Notes: generated from the sequence alone by a model not told the origin. DNA of 64,000 bases from Sphaerosporella brunnea (GCA_008704415.1 VXIS01000075.1:62001-126000); one strand, 5' to 3'. Shown: positions 46,944 to 57,334, counted from the stretch's first letter. A program made the numbers and translations.

Positions 46944-48454
46944 ATGCATCGACCCCGCAAAATGCGAGTAACCAAAGCCAATAACGACGACCATAGCACT
47001 GATGCCAGCAATAGCCTGGACATGTCACAAACCCAACACCGGGCTTCAGTTGCCGACCCCGCAGCCATCGTCGAAAACTGGGATAATGGAGTTTCGTCGC
47101 CTTCGACTCCAGGGCAGGAAGACCGCACCCGGCCAGGCACGCCCACAAGCACCGGAAGCGAAGGCCCGCAGCCAAGCGCGCCTGTGTCTGCGTTGACGCC
47201 AAACACTTCGAACTACTACTACTATGCGCTACAGCTCCGACGCGTAGGAAGCTATGTCCACAGCTGTTTGAAGACGAACCAACTGCTCCTAGACCTTCTG
47301 ATTGTGGTGCTGGGTGTGTTTGCCGCATATTCGATCATAGGCGGTGGTGCTAGCGCTCCCTCTGCATCACCACCAATAGCTGACTTCCCGGAGCTGATGC
47401 GAATACAGTCGCAAATTCAAAAGTTTCTAGAAAGCAGCCCAGGCGGGATCAGCGTATCGTATAAGTTGGTGGAAAGCATGTCCGCAGTACGTTGCCAGCT
47501 AGATCTAGTCAGAAACTCCACCCTTGCTAAAAAGTATGTATCTCTCTCTCCACTCCTCTCTCCGAGCGGAAATATACTAATTGTCTACGAAGAGAGAAGC
47601 TCTCAGAAGAGCTACGAACTTTTGTCCGCGTAGGAGAGCCTGCTTCCAAAGCGCTGTCAATTTTCCAGTTGAAGGTCGTCTACCTGGCCCAACGCTTCCA
47701 TGACTTGGATAGACTCATTCTGTTTCGCCTTTATGACATCCAGGCGGAATATGAACTCGCCATCTCCGAACCCCCTTCAGGGCTCCTTCCCCTCGCATTA
47801 CAGCCTATCTACGACTTATTGTGGATGCAACGCGAACTCTCCACCGAATTCGTCTATACGTTGGAAAACATGAGGATGTCGATCAAGGACCCACTAGCGG
47901 AGGGCGAACGCCTCATTAGCATGTTCAAGGAAATGAACGATGCGCTCGAAAACACATTTAAGCTCATGGAAGACATTCTTAAGTCCAAGCAGAAGCAGGA
48001 GGCGAAGAAAAAAGGCCCTTTTCCTGTGCTGTGGACACTGCTTGATAAACGGCATTTTGTGATCGAGTATGAAGAAGACACCACACGGCTGTTGGCGAAT
48101 GTTGCAGCGTGGAGCGACGAGGCGATGCGGCTCGTTTCGCCTGCACTCCGCGTGCTACGGGATATGGACATAATGCTCCAGGATTCGAAAGAAAAGCTTA
48201 ATTCGACAAAACACCCTGAAGCTAATCAAGAGTCTAAGCACATCCCGATAGAGCTACATATATCCAGCATTAAGGATGGGATGAAGCCGTTGTCTAGCGC
48301 AATTTCGAGTATTCAGAAACGTGAGATAAAGTAAGTACCGTGGACTCTGCAATGATAGATCTCGGGCTAACATGGTTGAAACAGAGATGCAAGGGAACTT
48401 CAGACTTGGAAGAAACAAAGAAAAAGAATAAGGAATTCGGCTTCCCGGAAGTAG
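46944..48454 (+). CDS. Single-pass membrane protein of unknown function, 465 aa
   Basis: Three exons, 46944-47533, 47593-48330 and 48385-48454, keep frame through LAKKEKLSEEL and REIKDARELQ. The N-terminal 90 residues are polar and disordered. One strongly hydrophobic segment follows (LLLDLLIVVLGVFAAYSIIG, about residue 115 to 134). Then comes a long, mainly helical soluble domain with heptad-like stretches (EGERLISMFKEMNDALENTF) and a very basic C-terminus KKQRKRIRNSASRK. It may be an organelle-anchored protein. Family not recognised. Confidence 0.72.
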
Positions 48455-48893
48455 AGTATATGTTCTAGCCTGCCGAGCAGATTGTATCTCTAACACCGCA
48501 CTTTTCACAGTCAGTCATCCTTGGATTTTGAAAGTCCTTGTTGCCAGCGTCATGCCGAACAGGTTTGAATCTTGAATCTTGCCAAAAGCATGATACCCTA
48601 AACTATTAATGGCATACCTGTCAGCTGCATCCTCTCAGTGATTGGTGAAGATTGTTTTTGCAGCTTTGGCTGCAGACGAGCCCAACCATCTTCGCCATCT
48701 CAAGACATTTTGCTTTCACCTTTAGTGGGAGGGCAGATATCCGGATACTCTATACAAGAGCGGAGTAGACTTGCGTGATACATCAAGATAAAAAAAAAAC
48801 AAAAAAAAAACACACCTACATATCGAGTGATACCTGTTTGAAGCTTGCTGGCTTGTTAAAAAAGTTTATCACCACTAAATCGATCCCTTCATA

Positions 48894-49010
48894 CCGGATC
48901 TTACTCATCAATAAGGAAGTTGTGGCACAGTCACCGAGTTATCGTGGCTCACCAGGAACTGTGGCGAAGTCACTGCGCCGCATCATCTTCCTTTCGACGA
49001 GTAGATCCGG
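48894..49010. mobile_element. Near-palindromic MITE, CCGGATC ends
   Basis: CCGGATCTTACTCATCAATA at the left pairs imperfectly with the right end GACGAGTAGATCCGG; AAGGAAG/CTTCCTT continues the stem. The middle has GTGGCACAGTCACC and GTGGCGAAGTCACTGCGCC. The GGCGAAGTCACTGCGCC core closely matches that of the element at 52354. Confidence 0.68.
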
Positions 49011-49283
49011 CATTGCGAGGTTCAAAGCTTAAGCGTTGGCCAAGCGCACCGCTGATCATATGCGAGCAGTGACCAGTCCAGTCCTGGACCCCACTGCGTT
49101 GGAGAAAGGGGGTCTTGACAGTTCTATGCTGGCTCTTTGGAAGACATGTCTACTAGCATTAAAACCGTCCTCCCACAGGCAAGTGCAATTGACGAGGACC
49201 AGCAGGCCTCATAATAAAAGATTAACAAAAACAAAGTAAAAACAAAGGAAAACCCCCCCGGCTCCATTTCAATCCAGCAGTAG

Positions 49284-50657
49284 CTACACAATATTGACCA
49301 TCTGCACCAGCATTTTACAATAGCTCCCACTAGTATCACCCTTAATCCTGCTGGTGAGTTCCTTTCCATACATATGCTTATACGCTGCCTTAACATTAGC
49401 CAGGTGCTGGCGATCCCAATGAACCCTGACAACCCGCATAATCAACAATTCGTCCTTCGTCCCCAGGCCCTTCATGGAGTCTTCCAGCAGCTTCGCGTCG
49501 CGCTCCGCCTTGTTCAGCGCGCCCCGGAATAGGTATATCAACGCGTTCTTCATGTGCCCCGTAAACTCGCTCTTGATCATGGTGATGATGTCGCCGTGGA
49601 GGTGGTTATACTGCTGGGCGATAGCGCGGAGCTGGGCATCGTTGCAGCTGGTGACGATTTTCGATACCGTGGTTTCGTCGGTGCCAGGTCTTGCCTTCGT
49701 AGCGGCATAAAGCGCCTGTGCCTGTGTAGCAATTTCGGCCGGGTTGGGCTGCACCCATTCCTCGGGTTTTATGGTGTTGATAGCCATCAAAAAGAACTCT
49801 TGCGTCTTGAAGGTCAAATCAGCCTTGACATCGCTCTCGAGCGATCGGCGGTACAGTCTCTGGTAGCTCTGCTTGATCAATGCCATCTCCGCGTTGCTAC
49901 GTCCGAGGAGTGACTCTGTCATCATCGCCTCGTCGGTGCCTGCGCCAGCCATCGACCGGTTCGCCCAGAACACGGCGGACTCCATAGGCCCTAAGGCCGC
50001 GGCTATGAGCGCAGTCCTGAAGTTCTTCGAGGTCTCGCTTTCAATCGTCTTGATCAGCCCGCCCGTGTGGTTGTACCCCGCACGAATCGCATCGATCATG
50101 GGCCCGTCCGCAGTGCCGATGACCCGGATCAGCGTTGGCTCGTCGGTTCCGAACCCGCGACAGGCTCTGTCGATGGCTTTAATGTTTTCTGCTACGAGGT
50201 GCGGGGGTGGGGGCGGCCCCGCGTGAGGAGCGGGGTATCCCTGCGGGGGAGCGGCTGGTGGCGGAGCTCCATACTGCTGCGGCGGTGGGTAGGTGGGTTG
50301 ATGTTGTGGAGGGGGGAAGCCCTGCGGGGGAGTTGGGGGTGGAGGCCCGCCATATGCGTTCGGTGGCGGAGGAGGCCCACCGTAGGGTGAAGGTGGGGGG
50401 TACCCGTACTGCTGTGGTGGGGGCTGCCATCCGCCTGGTTGAGGGTAGCCATGTGGGTCTCGTGCTTGCTGCGGCGGATAAGCGCCGCCTGGTGGGAAGC
50501 CTGGCGATGGAGGGGGAGGTCCTCCTCCGTATCCCTGCTGTTGCGGAGGTGCTCCGCATGGCTGCTGCTGCTGCGGTGGAGGGTAATATCCAGGCTGCGG
50601 CGGGGGATAGTAGCCGCCCTGCGGTGGATAGTAGTTGTTGTTCTGCGGATACGACAT
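49284..50657 (-). CDS. Annexin with proline/tyrosine-rich N-terminus
   Basis: Calcium-dependent phospholipid-binding protein of the fungal annexin group. One exon encodes 457 residues from the ATG at 50657. Residues 1 to about 150 are a YPPPQ/GGPPPP-rich low-complexity region like those of other fungal annexins. Four annexin repeats follow, marked by GFGTDEPTLIRVI, GAGTDEAMMTESLL, RPGTDETTVSKIV and GLGTKDELLIMRVV. The G-x-GTD/K loops are of the type II calcium-binding form, though repeat 3 lacks the usual first glycine. The frame extends 5' of this ATG but with different, non-repetitive content, so the ATG at 50657 is preferred. Likely roles are membrane trafficking or repair. Confidence 0.93.
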   Translation of the reverse strand: MSYPQNNNYYPPQGGYYPPPQPGYYPPPQQQQPCGAPPQQQGYGGGPPPPSPGFPPGGAYPPQQARDPHGYPQPGGWQPPPQQYGYPPPSPYGGPPPPPNAYGGPPPPTPPQGFPPPQHQPTYPPPQQYGAPPPAAPPQGYPAPHAGPPPPPHLVAENIKAIDRACRGFGTDEPTLIRVIGTADGPMIDAIRAGYNHTGGLIKTIESETSKNFRTALIAAALGPMESAVFWANRSMAGAGTDEAMMTESLLGRSNAEMALIKQSYQRLYRRSLESDVKADLTFKTQEFFLMAINTIKPEEWVQPNPAEIATQAQALYAATKARPGTDETTVSKIVTSCNDAQLRAIAQQYNHLHGDIITMIKSEFTGHMKNALIYLFRGALNKAERDAKLLEDSMKGLGTKDELLIMRVVRVHWDRQHLANVKAAYKHMYGKELTSRIKGDTSGSYCKMLVQMVNIV

Positions 50658-51857
50658 AGCTGGTAGCGATGATTCGAAGCACAGATGATGGGGGATTTGA
50701 TGTCGGGGTAAGGCAGAAGGTGGAATATATGCAAACCAGCCAGCCCCTCCCCCTCCCCCGCTCGTCGAGTAGATAGTAAGCACCAATGCTGCGTCAGCTC
50801 CAATTGGCCTTGTGCGACACCTCAATATCGAAGCGCCACACGACAGCGCCACGAAATTGCGGTCTGGTTTCTCTTTCTATCCCTATATGATGCATGCTTA
50901 CTTTACTTCTAGGTGCATGAGTAAACATCTACCTACTTCATCTGCAAATTCTCTGCCTTGTTTGTGACCGTTCGGCCGGCTGTTTACGAGGTGGATTCCA
51001 CAACCCCAAATTGCAAAGAAAGTCGCCGGGAAACACCATCGACAAACCTTTCTACTTTCAACTTCAGCCGCAGCATAGGTTACGACGACGGTTAGCGAAC
51101 TGCCGATCAAGTCTCATCACTGATTGGTGAGGTTTTGAATCAAGCTTCAGCCCGCCTAAGACCGGTCAGCAAAAACAAATGGATCGACAACTTAAATAAA
51201 CACCCTGGGAATGATTAGTAGCGGATCCCCGTATCTTCGCTGTGTATGTAAGACGATGCTTATTTTGAATCATTTTCTAATTTGGGGGGCGAAAAAGCTT
51301 GTTTTCTTTTCTTTTCACATCCCGCTCGAACGACACCGCGATGTATGTGATGCAGTGGAATGTTCGCCGTGGATGAGGAGTGGCCCTTTTCGGAGACCCA
51401 GAAAGCGGCCTTGTGTGTTTGGAGCGGCTGTAAGCTTTTGCCAAACAAAAGGGAAGGGAACGCAAACGCAAAAGGTAAGAATCGTCGGCGACCAACACTG
51501 CAAAGACAATCTCCACCAACCACCGAGGGGCTGAGACCTTTTGCGTTCCCTTTTAGGCAGCAGACAGCCACTATTCCAACGCTGTTAATGGCGTTGTATG
51601 TATGTAATTCCGTCCACAAATCGAAAGCACCGATCCTGGCCCGGGATCCGACCTCGTGTAGTCTGAGGCTCTGAGCTCTTCCAAGTTCCGACTCACGTAT
51701 AAGTCGGGCCGAAGCAGGTGCTCGCAGCAAACGCCGAGCTTGGCGGGTGCATGGAGACCGCGTAAGGTGGGCGCGCTGTAGTTCGCGTTTTCGCAAAAGT
51801 GAGATTTCTGCCCTGGAACGTTGGGGACCTGTTCAGTAGGCGCCTGGGGAAATACTA
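50658..51857. other. Intergenic, about 1.2 kb
   Basis: No supported gene. A loose inverted repeat (AAAAGGGAACGCAAAAGG-like) is at about 51449 to 51478 and 51536 to 51556. The long minus-strand frame 51260-51796 crosses it and has no family signal. Confidence 0.45.
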
Positions 51858-52296
51858 TGGTGCCGGAAGTCTGTAAGCCAGACCAACTAAAGCCCGGGTA
51901 AATTGTGTTTCACTGCGTGAAACAGGGTGGCGAGTAACGAGGCGGTCGGGTCTTCTGGCAGCGGCAGCGGGCATCGACCATAATAGTGTCCATCTCTAGG
52001 TTTTCACTTTGTGAAGCATCCGCCATAATTGTGTCTGGATTTGCTGCTGTCGCAGCTTGCGCTTTCCTCCTCCTCCACAAAGTTGTTCTTGATGGGGGCA
52101 TGGGCGATCAGTTCGGGTCATAATGGGTGAATATCTTTGCCACAGGTAAGTACACATTCGTTGAGTCACCGGCATAGAACCCGCGCGAGGCCGCCCGAGG
52201 CCGCGCGAGGCCGCACCTCTGTCGTCACTCGCCACCCTGTTTCACGCGGTGAAACACAATTTACCCGTTGGTCTGGCTTACAGACTTCCGGCACCA
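51858..52296. mobile_element. TIR element with TA duplication, 439 bp
   Basis: Left TGGTGCCGGAAGTCTGTAAG and right CTTACAGACTTCCGGCACCA are perfect over the first 20 bp, and the inverted repeat continues with gaps for about 80 bp (GGGTAAATTGTGTTTCAC, CAGGGTGGCGAGT). TA is directly outside both ends (51856-51857, 52297-52298). No transposase. Tc1/mariner-type MITE by ends and target site. Confidence 0.8.
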
Positions 52297-52353
52297 TACA
52301 TATTCGCAGCTTCACCTTCTCAACCCACAGACAAACAAATAGACAGACAAACA

Positions 52354-52479
52354 CCGTAAAAACTCGAGAGCACGAGAATGGGCTACGTCACTGGCTAAGT
52401 CACTGCGCCATGTGGCAAAGTCACTAAGCCTACATGGCGCAGTGACGTAGCCCATTCTCTTGCTCTCGAGTTTTTACGG
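52354..52479. mobile_element. Near-perfect palindromic MITE, 126 bp
   Basis: CCGTAAAAACTCGAGAGCAC to the right end GCTCTCGAGTTTTTACGG form a stem of about 55 bp with few mismatches; the loop contains GGCTAAGTCACT and GGCAAAGTCACT. A 23-bp piece of the left arm (TGGGCTACGTCACTGGCTAA + GTC) recurs at 57194-57216. Transcribed, it would make a long hairpin. Confidence 0.78.
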
Positions 52480-52979
52480 CAGACACACAGACAGACACCG
52501 ACTACTCGCAAGCAAGCAAGACCTAGTCCATCCCTGATAGCTAATCGCTCATGCTGAAGACGGCTCATGATATCCGTGTTTTTTGCTCTCTTTTTCTTAT
52601 TTAATCCTGTCCCTTATTCCGCCTTGCTCGCCCCAAGTGTTCTCTTTCCCGACAAAACGGTCTGTCTGTCTGTGTTGGCTTGCTGCGCTTTCCCCGCCTA
52701 TCATCCCATCACGATCACGAGCAATTGACAACCTGTTGCACTTCAGCGCCGTGCATCACAACAAGGCAGGCACCCGGCTACCCACACCTCCTAGAGCTGT
52801 CCTATCCATTCGAAATATTCACCCAGAGACTGCCAAAAATCTAGGCCCTTTCTTGCGTCGAGTTCACAAGTATAAACCCCCCCCCCCGGCACGCCGATCA
52901 GCCAGTTCGGACAACTTCAATTTCACCGTTACGACAACACTGCCTTCAATTCCAATAACGCAAGTCCCGCCGCGCGTCT

Positions 52980-54056
52980 ATGCCAAGTACATTGTTGCTG
53001 GAGAGTCTTCCTCTGGAAGGTATGCCGTTACTTGCTCCCCCCGGAGAGAAGTATGGCACTGGCGGCAAAACATGCCGTTGTTACATACGGATATTGAACA
53101 GGGAGGAAAACCTGGGAGGCTTCACTAACACAATTTCCAGTGCTTGACCACGTCCTTTCGAACCTCAGCGCGTCGGAATTAGCATCTGTGCGCGCCGTAT
53201 CCATTCGACTACGCGATATTGCCACCTCGAACATACACTGGCGCCGTGCGTTACTCTCCGACTTGGTCCCTCAGTGCGCTGCACTGGACGACATCGCTTC
53301 TATCCCGGCTTGCGCTTGGTCATTCTCGCTGGTACACGATGGGTGGTTCCGCGCGTACTGCGCGTTGCAAAGTGCGATTCGGGTGCCGTGGCTGCGCGGG
53401 GAAGATGATTTGATTGGCGGGCCATGGATGGTGTATTTCAAACATCACCCGGGGAGCATTGATCTGGCTACCATCGAAGAGCCTCATTCACTCATCACCT
53501 TTACCGTGAAGCGCATGGCGGTGCTGATTACGGGAGTTCCTAGGCGTTGGTTGCCAGGTTCTAGTGATGGGCTTCTGCGAATGCGAGGTTGGTCATGATG
53601 GGAGGTTGAAGCTCATAGGGAACTGCTTGCTAATTTCGCGCTGTCGCAGTCACTGCGTATCCTCCTAGCGAACCTGGTAGAGAGCCAAGAACTCTCTGCC
53701 GCAAGTTTGAGCATTCGACCGTTCTCATGATCTCCGATGCACCTGAATTCGCCGAGGCGCTTTTCACTTTCAACAACACAGTACTGCAAGAAGCCGTAAA
53801 GGCCCGTTTGATCAGTGCGAGCGAGTTAGATATACACCAGAAAAAATTGCAAGAAGCGAAGGCAGCGCTTCCAACAGAGTTCGACGCCAGGGTCGAGCGG
53901 TTGCGACGTGTATTGGGGCTTGAGATGCAAACGCCGAGTCAGGACGAGGTAGGTGTGTACAGCGACATCCTGGATGGTTGGTGGGAGAAGATCGGTGGTG
54001 GCGGTGGGGATAGAGATGACGGTACATATTTATTTGATGGTACCCAGATGAGCTGA
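52980..54056 (+). CDS. F-box protein, 297 aa (or 319 aa with an alternative last exon)
   Basis: Exons 52980-53019, 53141-53587 and 53650-54056. The first intron joins LESLPLE to VLDHVLSNLSASELASVRAVS, restoring a clear F-box (LPxEVLxxVLSxLSxxEL...), which binds Skp1 in SCF ubiquitin ligases. The C-terminal part has no recognised substrate-binding repeats; its basic and charged helices are typical of fungal F-box proteins. An in-frame alternative uses a donor at 53949 and an acceptor before 54080, replacing the last 35 residues with an acidic tail that includes two copies of an 8-residue unit (SSEEYESD) and stops at 54253. Which form is used cannot be told here. Confidence 0.78.
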
Positions 54057-54548
54057 TAGAGTATGCCTTGTGATATCAGGTCCCAAGCGATGAATACGAC
54101 TCCTCGGAAGAGTACGAATCCGACTCCTCGGAAGAGTACGAATCCGACGAAGATGAGGATGATCAGGATGAGCGCAACCATCATTTCACGGATTGCGGTA
54201 ACGGTAGGGCTGGAGATGAGCAGAGGCGGTGTTTTACGTCTATGCCGATTTGACGATGTGCATGATTTGGGCGGGTGGGTAGTGCATTTACATGGAGCGT
54301 TGGGTTTGTGTCGTACATATGGATAACGGGCTCTGTTTGCTTGTTTTGCACACAAATACCATGGGATTTTGGGGCTTCATGCTTTGGATGCAACCAATTG
54401 CTTTTGCTATAAGCATAACTAGACTTTTGATACCTTTGGCCGTAAGCATCGGTCTTGAAGGATGGACATTCGTAAATCCGGTGCAGCTTCAGGGGACTTC
54501 TGTACTCTACGGACCTAAACCTGCGTAATTATTTCCTGTAACTTTTAA

Positions 54549-54833
54549 CGGTTTGTTGAGATGCCACCCATTTTAGACTGTATTTGTCCCCATGCCACCG
54601 GATGAGCGACCGTGAGCGAGCACTCTGGCTGACGCTCCCAGTTACTAGTACCCACCAGTTCGCCCAATATCAATGCTAATAACTTCTCCAATCCAACTCT
54701 GTTTGACAGAAATATTTATGATCCGGCGGCTTGGGGACAAATACACGTCCAAAATGAGATATATGCCACATTGCATTCGGCCGCTTGCGGCCATGATGAA
54801 ACAAAACATGAGTGGCATCTCAACAAATAACCG
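54549..54833. mobile_element. TIR element, 285 bp
   Basis: Left CGGTTTGTTGAGATGCCAC and right GTGGCATCTCAACAAATAAC + CG are inverted with a 2-bp gap. A second inverted pair, GTATTTGTCCCCA and GGGGACAAATAC, lies inside. Contains the motif ATTCGGCCGCTTGCGGCCAT (54775), which also occurs at 29831. No clear target duplication. Confidence 0.6.
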
Positions 54834-54956
54834 AATTCATTCCTTTGTTACCATTATCACGAATCCCCTTATCTCCTCTCCTTAGAGGGCGAAGGTCCAA
54901 ACAGTAAGTGAGCTTCGGCTTAGAGGGATACCGTAGAGCTTCGCCATTGAGGCAAT

Positions 54957-55385
54957 TTCACCGGACCCAAAGCAAAAGGAAATGCAGGGCAATTGGGCCG
55001 ATGATGGTGTGGCGGAGGGGGGGGGGATGACGCAAAGGCTGGTGTGCTCGCGCCGCGAAACGAAACTGAGAAGGATGTGACCCCGGAAGCACCAACTTGA
55101 ACATGGCACCCAAGCTCAACACCAGACCGAATAAACGGACCGTAAAAAGCATTATGGGTGAAAAGGGAGCGGATCTGGCTGGCTGGCGTTCATGTTTTAT
55201 TTGCTTTTGTTTGAAATGGTTGAAATTTGAGGTCGCATAATCAAGAGCTTTTTTATGACACCCGCGCGCAGACGAGTTTCGTTTCGCGGCGCGAGCAGAC
55301 CAGCCTTTGCGTCATCCCCCCCCCCTCCGCCACACCATCATCGGCTCAATTGCCCTGCATTTCCTTTTGCTTTGGGTCCGGTGAA
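54957..55385. mobile_element. TIR element with about 110-bp arms, 429 bp
   Basis: Arms 54957-55072 and about 55270-55385 are nearly identical in inverse orientation, from TTCACCGGACCCAAAGCAAA on the left to the complementary end on the right, including a poly-G/poly-C stretch. The two arms therefore translate to the same frame on opposite strands, which looks like a gene duplicate but is not. Target duplication not seen. Confidence 0.75.
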
Positions 55386-55388
55386 CTT

Positions 55389-55425
55389 AGTGGTACTCAA
55401 GGTAGGCTGAAAAGGCCGGCTGGCT
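55389..55425. repeat. 37-bp dispersed repeat, copy 1
   Basis: AGTGGTACTCAAGGTAGGCT and the next 17 bases are repeated exactly at 57224-57260. This copy directly follows the end of the TIR element at 54957-55385. Confidence 0.85.
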
Positions 55426-55546
55426 GGAAATCAAGTGGCTCCAGCCTGGTTGCAGACTCTGAGCGACCTTTTGTGAAAACGTGCTGGCTGGCTGGGTGAC
55501 GTCGCGGTCATGCCACCAGCCAGGCTGTGACGAAATCAAAACATTA

Positions 55547-55811
55547 GGGGGATCCGGAGAAATTTAGCTAAAACAGCCTCTGCTGGCGGCACCAGGAAGG
55601 ATGGGTGCACGGCGATTGGCAGAAGACAGGCAGTGCGCGACCCGACAGCCAAAAAGTTAAAATGTTTTGCTGCCAACAGCAGCTTTCAGCGCCGTTGCAA
55701 GTGGTAAACGGAAAGACGGGTGGTCTTGCGTCACAGCGTAGTTGAGAGCCAATCGACGTCCTCCCGTTCTTCCTAGTGCCGCCGTTTTAACAAAACTTTT
55801 CCGGATCCCCC
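55547..55811. mobile_element. MITE with GGGGGATCCGG ends and TA duplication, 265 bp
   Basis: GGGGGATCCGG and CCGGATCCCCC are perfect ends; imperfect inverted repeats continue for about 65 bp (AAAACAGC..CGGCACCAGGAAG against CTTCCTAGTGCCGCCGTTTT). TA flanks both ends (55545-55546, 55812-55813). It ends 38 bp before the MULE-type element. Confidence 0.78.
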
Positions 55812-55849
55812 TATTATGATTAAAACAAAATAAAAATGAAAAAAAATAA

Positions 55850-57098
55850 CGGCAAACCTTTGAAATACCCCCCATTTTGAAACGTTCCACCGAAATACCC
55901 CCGGCGGCCTGAATCCTCCAAAATGCCCCTCCATTCAACCGAGTACCCCGCCGTGTCGCCGCAACTCAAATTCGCCGCAACTCAAATTCGCCGCTTGTCA
56001 ACTCAGGCAATTTTTTCAAGTTTTTAGAAGGCTATTCTAGTTCTATTCAAGTTCTAACCTCATTGACGCGCCCCTACAAGTGGTACTTCTGGCACATCTT
56101 GACAGCTTCGCTTGTTGTGTCCGACTCCACCGTATTGCCCACATCGCTGTGGCGCATGATCCGGAAGATCGACTGGCGCACCTACAGCTGCTGCGCGAGC
56201 AACAGCTCTGGCCTCGTTCTTCTTCCTCTGTCTTTCGCCCTTTCTCAGACGCCGTTATTTAGGCCGTCCGCGTGGCTTTTGCTGTAACGGGGGCTCGCAA
56301 TCAGCGCATACATCCAGATGATCCACTGACACCGGAAGTAGAATAGTGCTGTAGGTGTCTCGATATGTTTGAAGACTAACGAACTCTGGAATAAAGTCAC
56401 GGGGACTCAGCCGCAGCTTGTTGATCAAAGCAACCGCATGGCCGCATGCGATATGATAGAGCGCGGAGTTGTAGCTTTGCTGATGAAGATTGTCGTTGGT
56501 AGAACACGTCGCAGCCACCTCTGGGAGGATGGAATGCTTCGCGACGCCTCAGGCTCTGCACCCACGCAAGTGTGTTTTTCCTTGACCGTTGCAACGACTG
56601 CGCACTCCTTTTTGCTGTTCCAGCTGGCCCGGATGCCGAACGGACAGTTATTTGCAGCGCATGCCAAAACCACTCGCTTCCTGCAGCGACATGTCAGTCT
56701 GGGACACCGCTACACTAACAGAGCACTGGCGGCCAGCAGCCGGCTAGCCTGCTACTTACTTTTCGCTCTTGACAGTTCTTGGCTGAAACTTGTCTGCAAT
56801 TGCCCAGTCGGCGACCGCTTGCTTGAACAGCAGCAAGCTGTCAAACTCCTCGCCTTGCTGCACAACCATCCTGGGGCGCGAGAGGGTACGTAGATGTGTT
56901 GGTGGTGGTGGTGGTGGTGGTGGTGGTGGTGAACGTTGTGGAAAGGGCGGGGGGAGGTTTGCTATGAAGGGGAGCGGCCAGTGTTGAGTTGGGGTTGCGG
57001 CGACACGGCGGGGCACTCGGGGCATTTTGGAGGATTCACGCCGCCGGGGGTATTTCGGTGGAACGTTTCAAAATGGGGGGTATATCAAAGGTTTGCCG
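55850..57098. mobile_element. MULE-type transposon deletion derivative, 1249 bp
   Basis: Long terminal inverted repeats of about 130 to 140 bp begin CGGCAAACCTTTGA on the left; the right end is their complement GGTTTGCCG. Both sides are flanked by AAAAAATAA (55841-55849 and 57099-57107), a perfect 9-bp target duplication as made by Mutator-like elements. Inside, the minus strand holds remains of a MULE transposase that lack the catalytic core. The small differences between the arms suggest a moderately recent insertion. Confidence 0.85.
56255..57025 (-). pseudogene. MULE transposase remnant (N-terminal zinc finger and C-terminal SWIM region only)
   Basis: The minus strand begins with a segment containing EEFDSLLLFKQAVADWAIAD and, after a GT..AG intron of 79 nt (56759-56681), the zinc-finger-like block VVLACAANNCPFGIRASW...KEKHTC. 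This is the usual MULE N-terminal arrangement. In another frame, it continues with ACGHAVALINKLRLSPRDFI..LQTYRDTYSTILLPVSVDHL and KPRGRPK, typical of the SWIM C-terminus. The DDE catalytic domain that should lie between (several hundred residues) is absent, and the frame shifts at the junction. It is an internally deleted, inactive copy. A GGT/ACC microsatellite (about 56899-56931) encodes poly-Pro near its start. Confidence 0.8.
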
Positions 57099-57193
57099 AA
57101 AAAATAAACGAATTTTATTTAGCCTCACGGAACATACCGTTTCGTTCTCACCGACTCAACCCCTCAGTACCGCATAAACTCGCAAGCAAGAGA

Positions 57194-57260
57194 CTGGGCT
57201 ACGTCACTGGCTAAGTCGATAATAGTGGTACTCAAGGTAGGCTGAAAAGGCCGGCTGGCT
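57194..57260. repeat. Joined fragments of two local repeats
   Basis: 57194-57216 equals part of the left arm of the palindrome at 52354, and 57224-57260 is the second copy of the 37-bp repeat at 55389. The two pieces are 7 bp apart. This suggests recombination or repair that combined pieces of local transposons. Confidence 0.75.
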
Positions 57261-57334
57261 ACACCGCGCGACACGTCGCTGCTATCTGCCCAGGTTACGC
57301 GACATTTCTCATCCCACGAATTACCAATAGATGC

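Noticed and set aside
51260..51796. 178-residue minus-strand frame
   Set aside because: Runs through an inverted repeat and has no domain signal; probably chance.
54958..55499. Two near-identical protein frames on opposite strands (VSRREQ/HTSLCVIPPPSATPSS)
   Set aside because: They are the two arms of one TIR element and not a duplicated gene.
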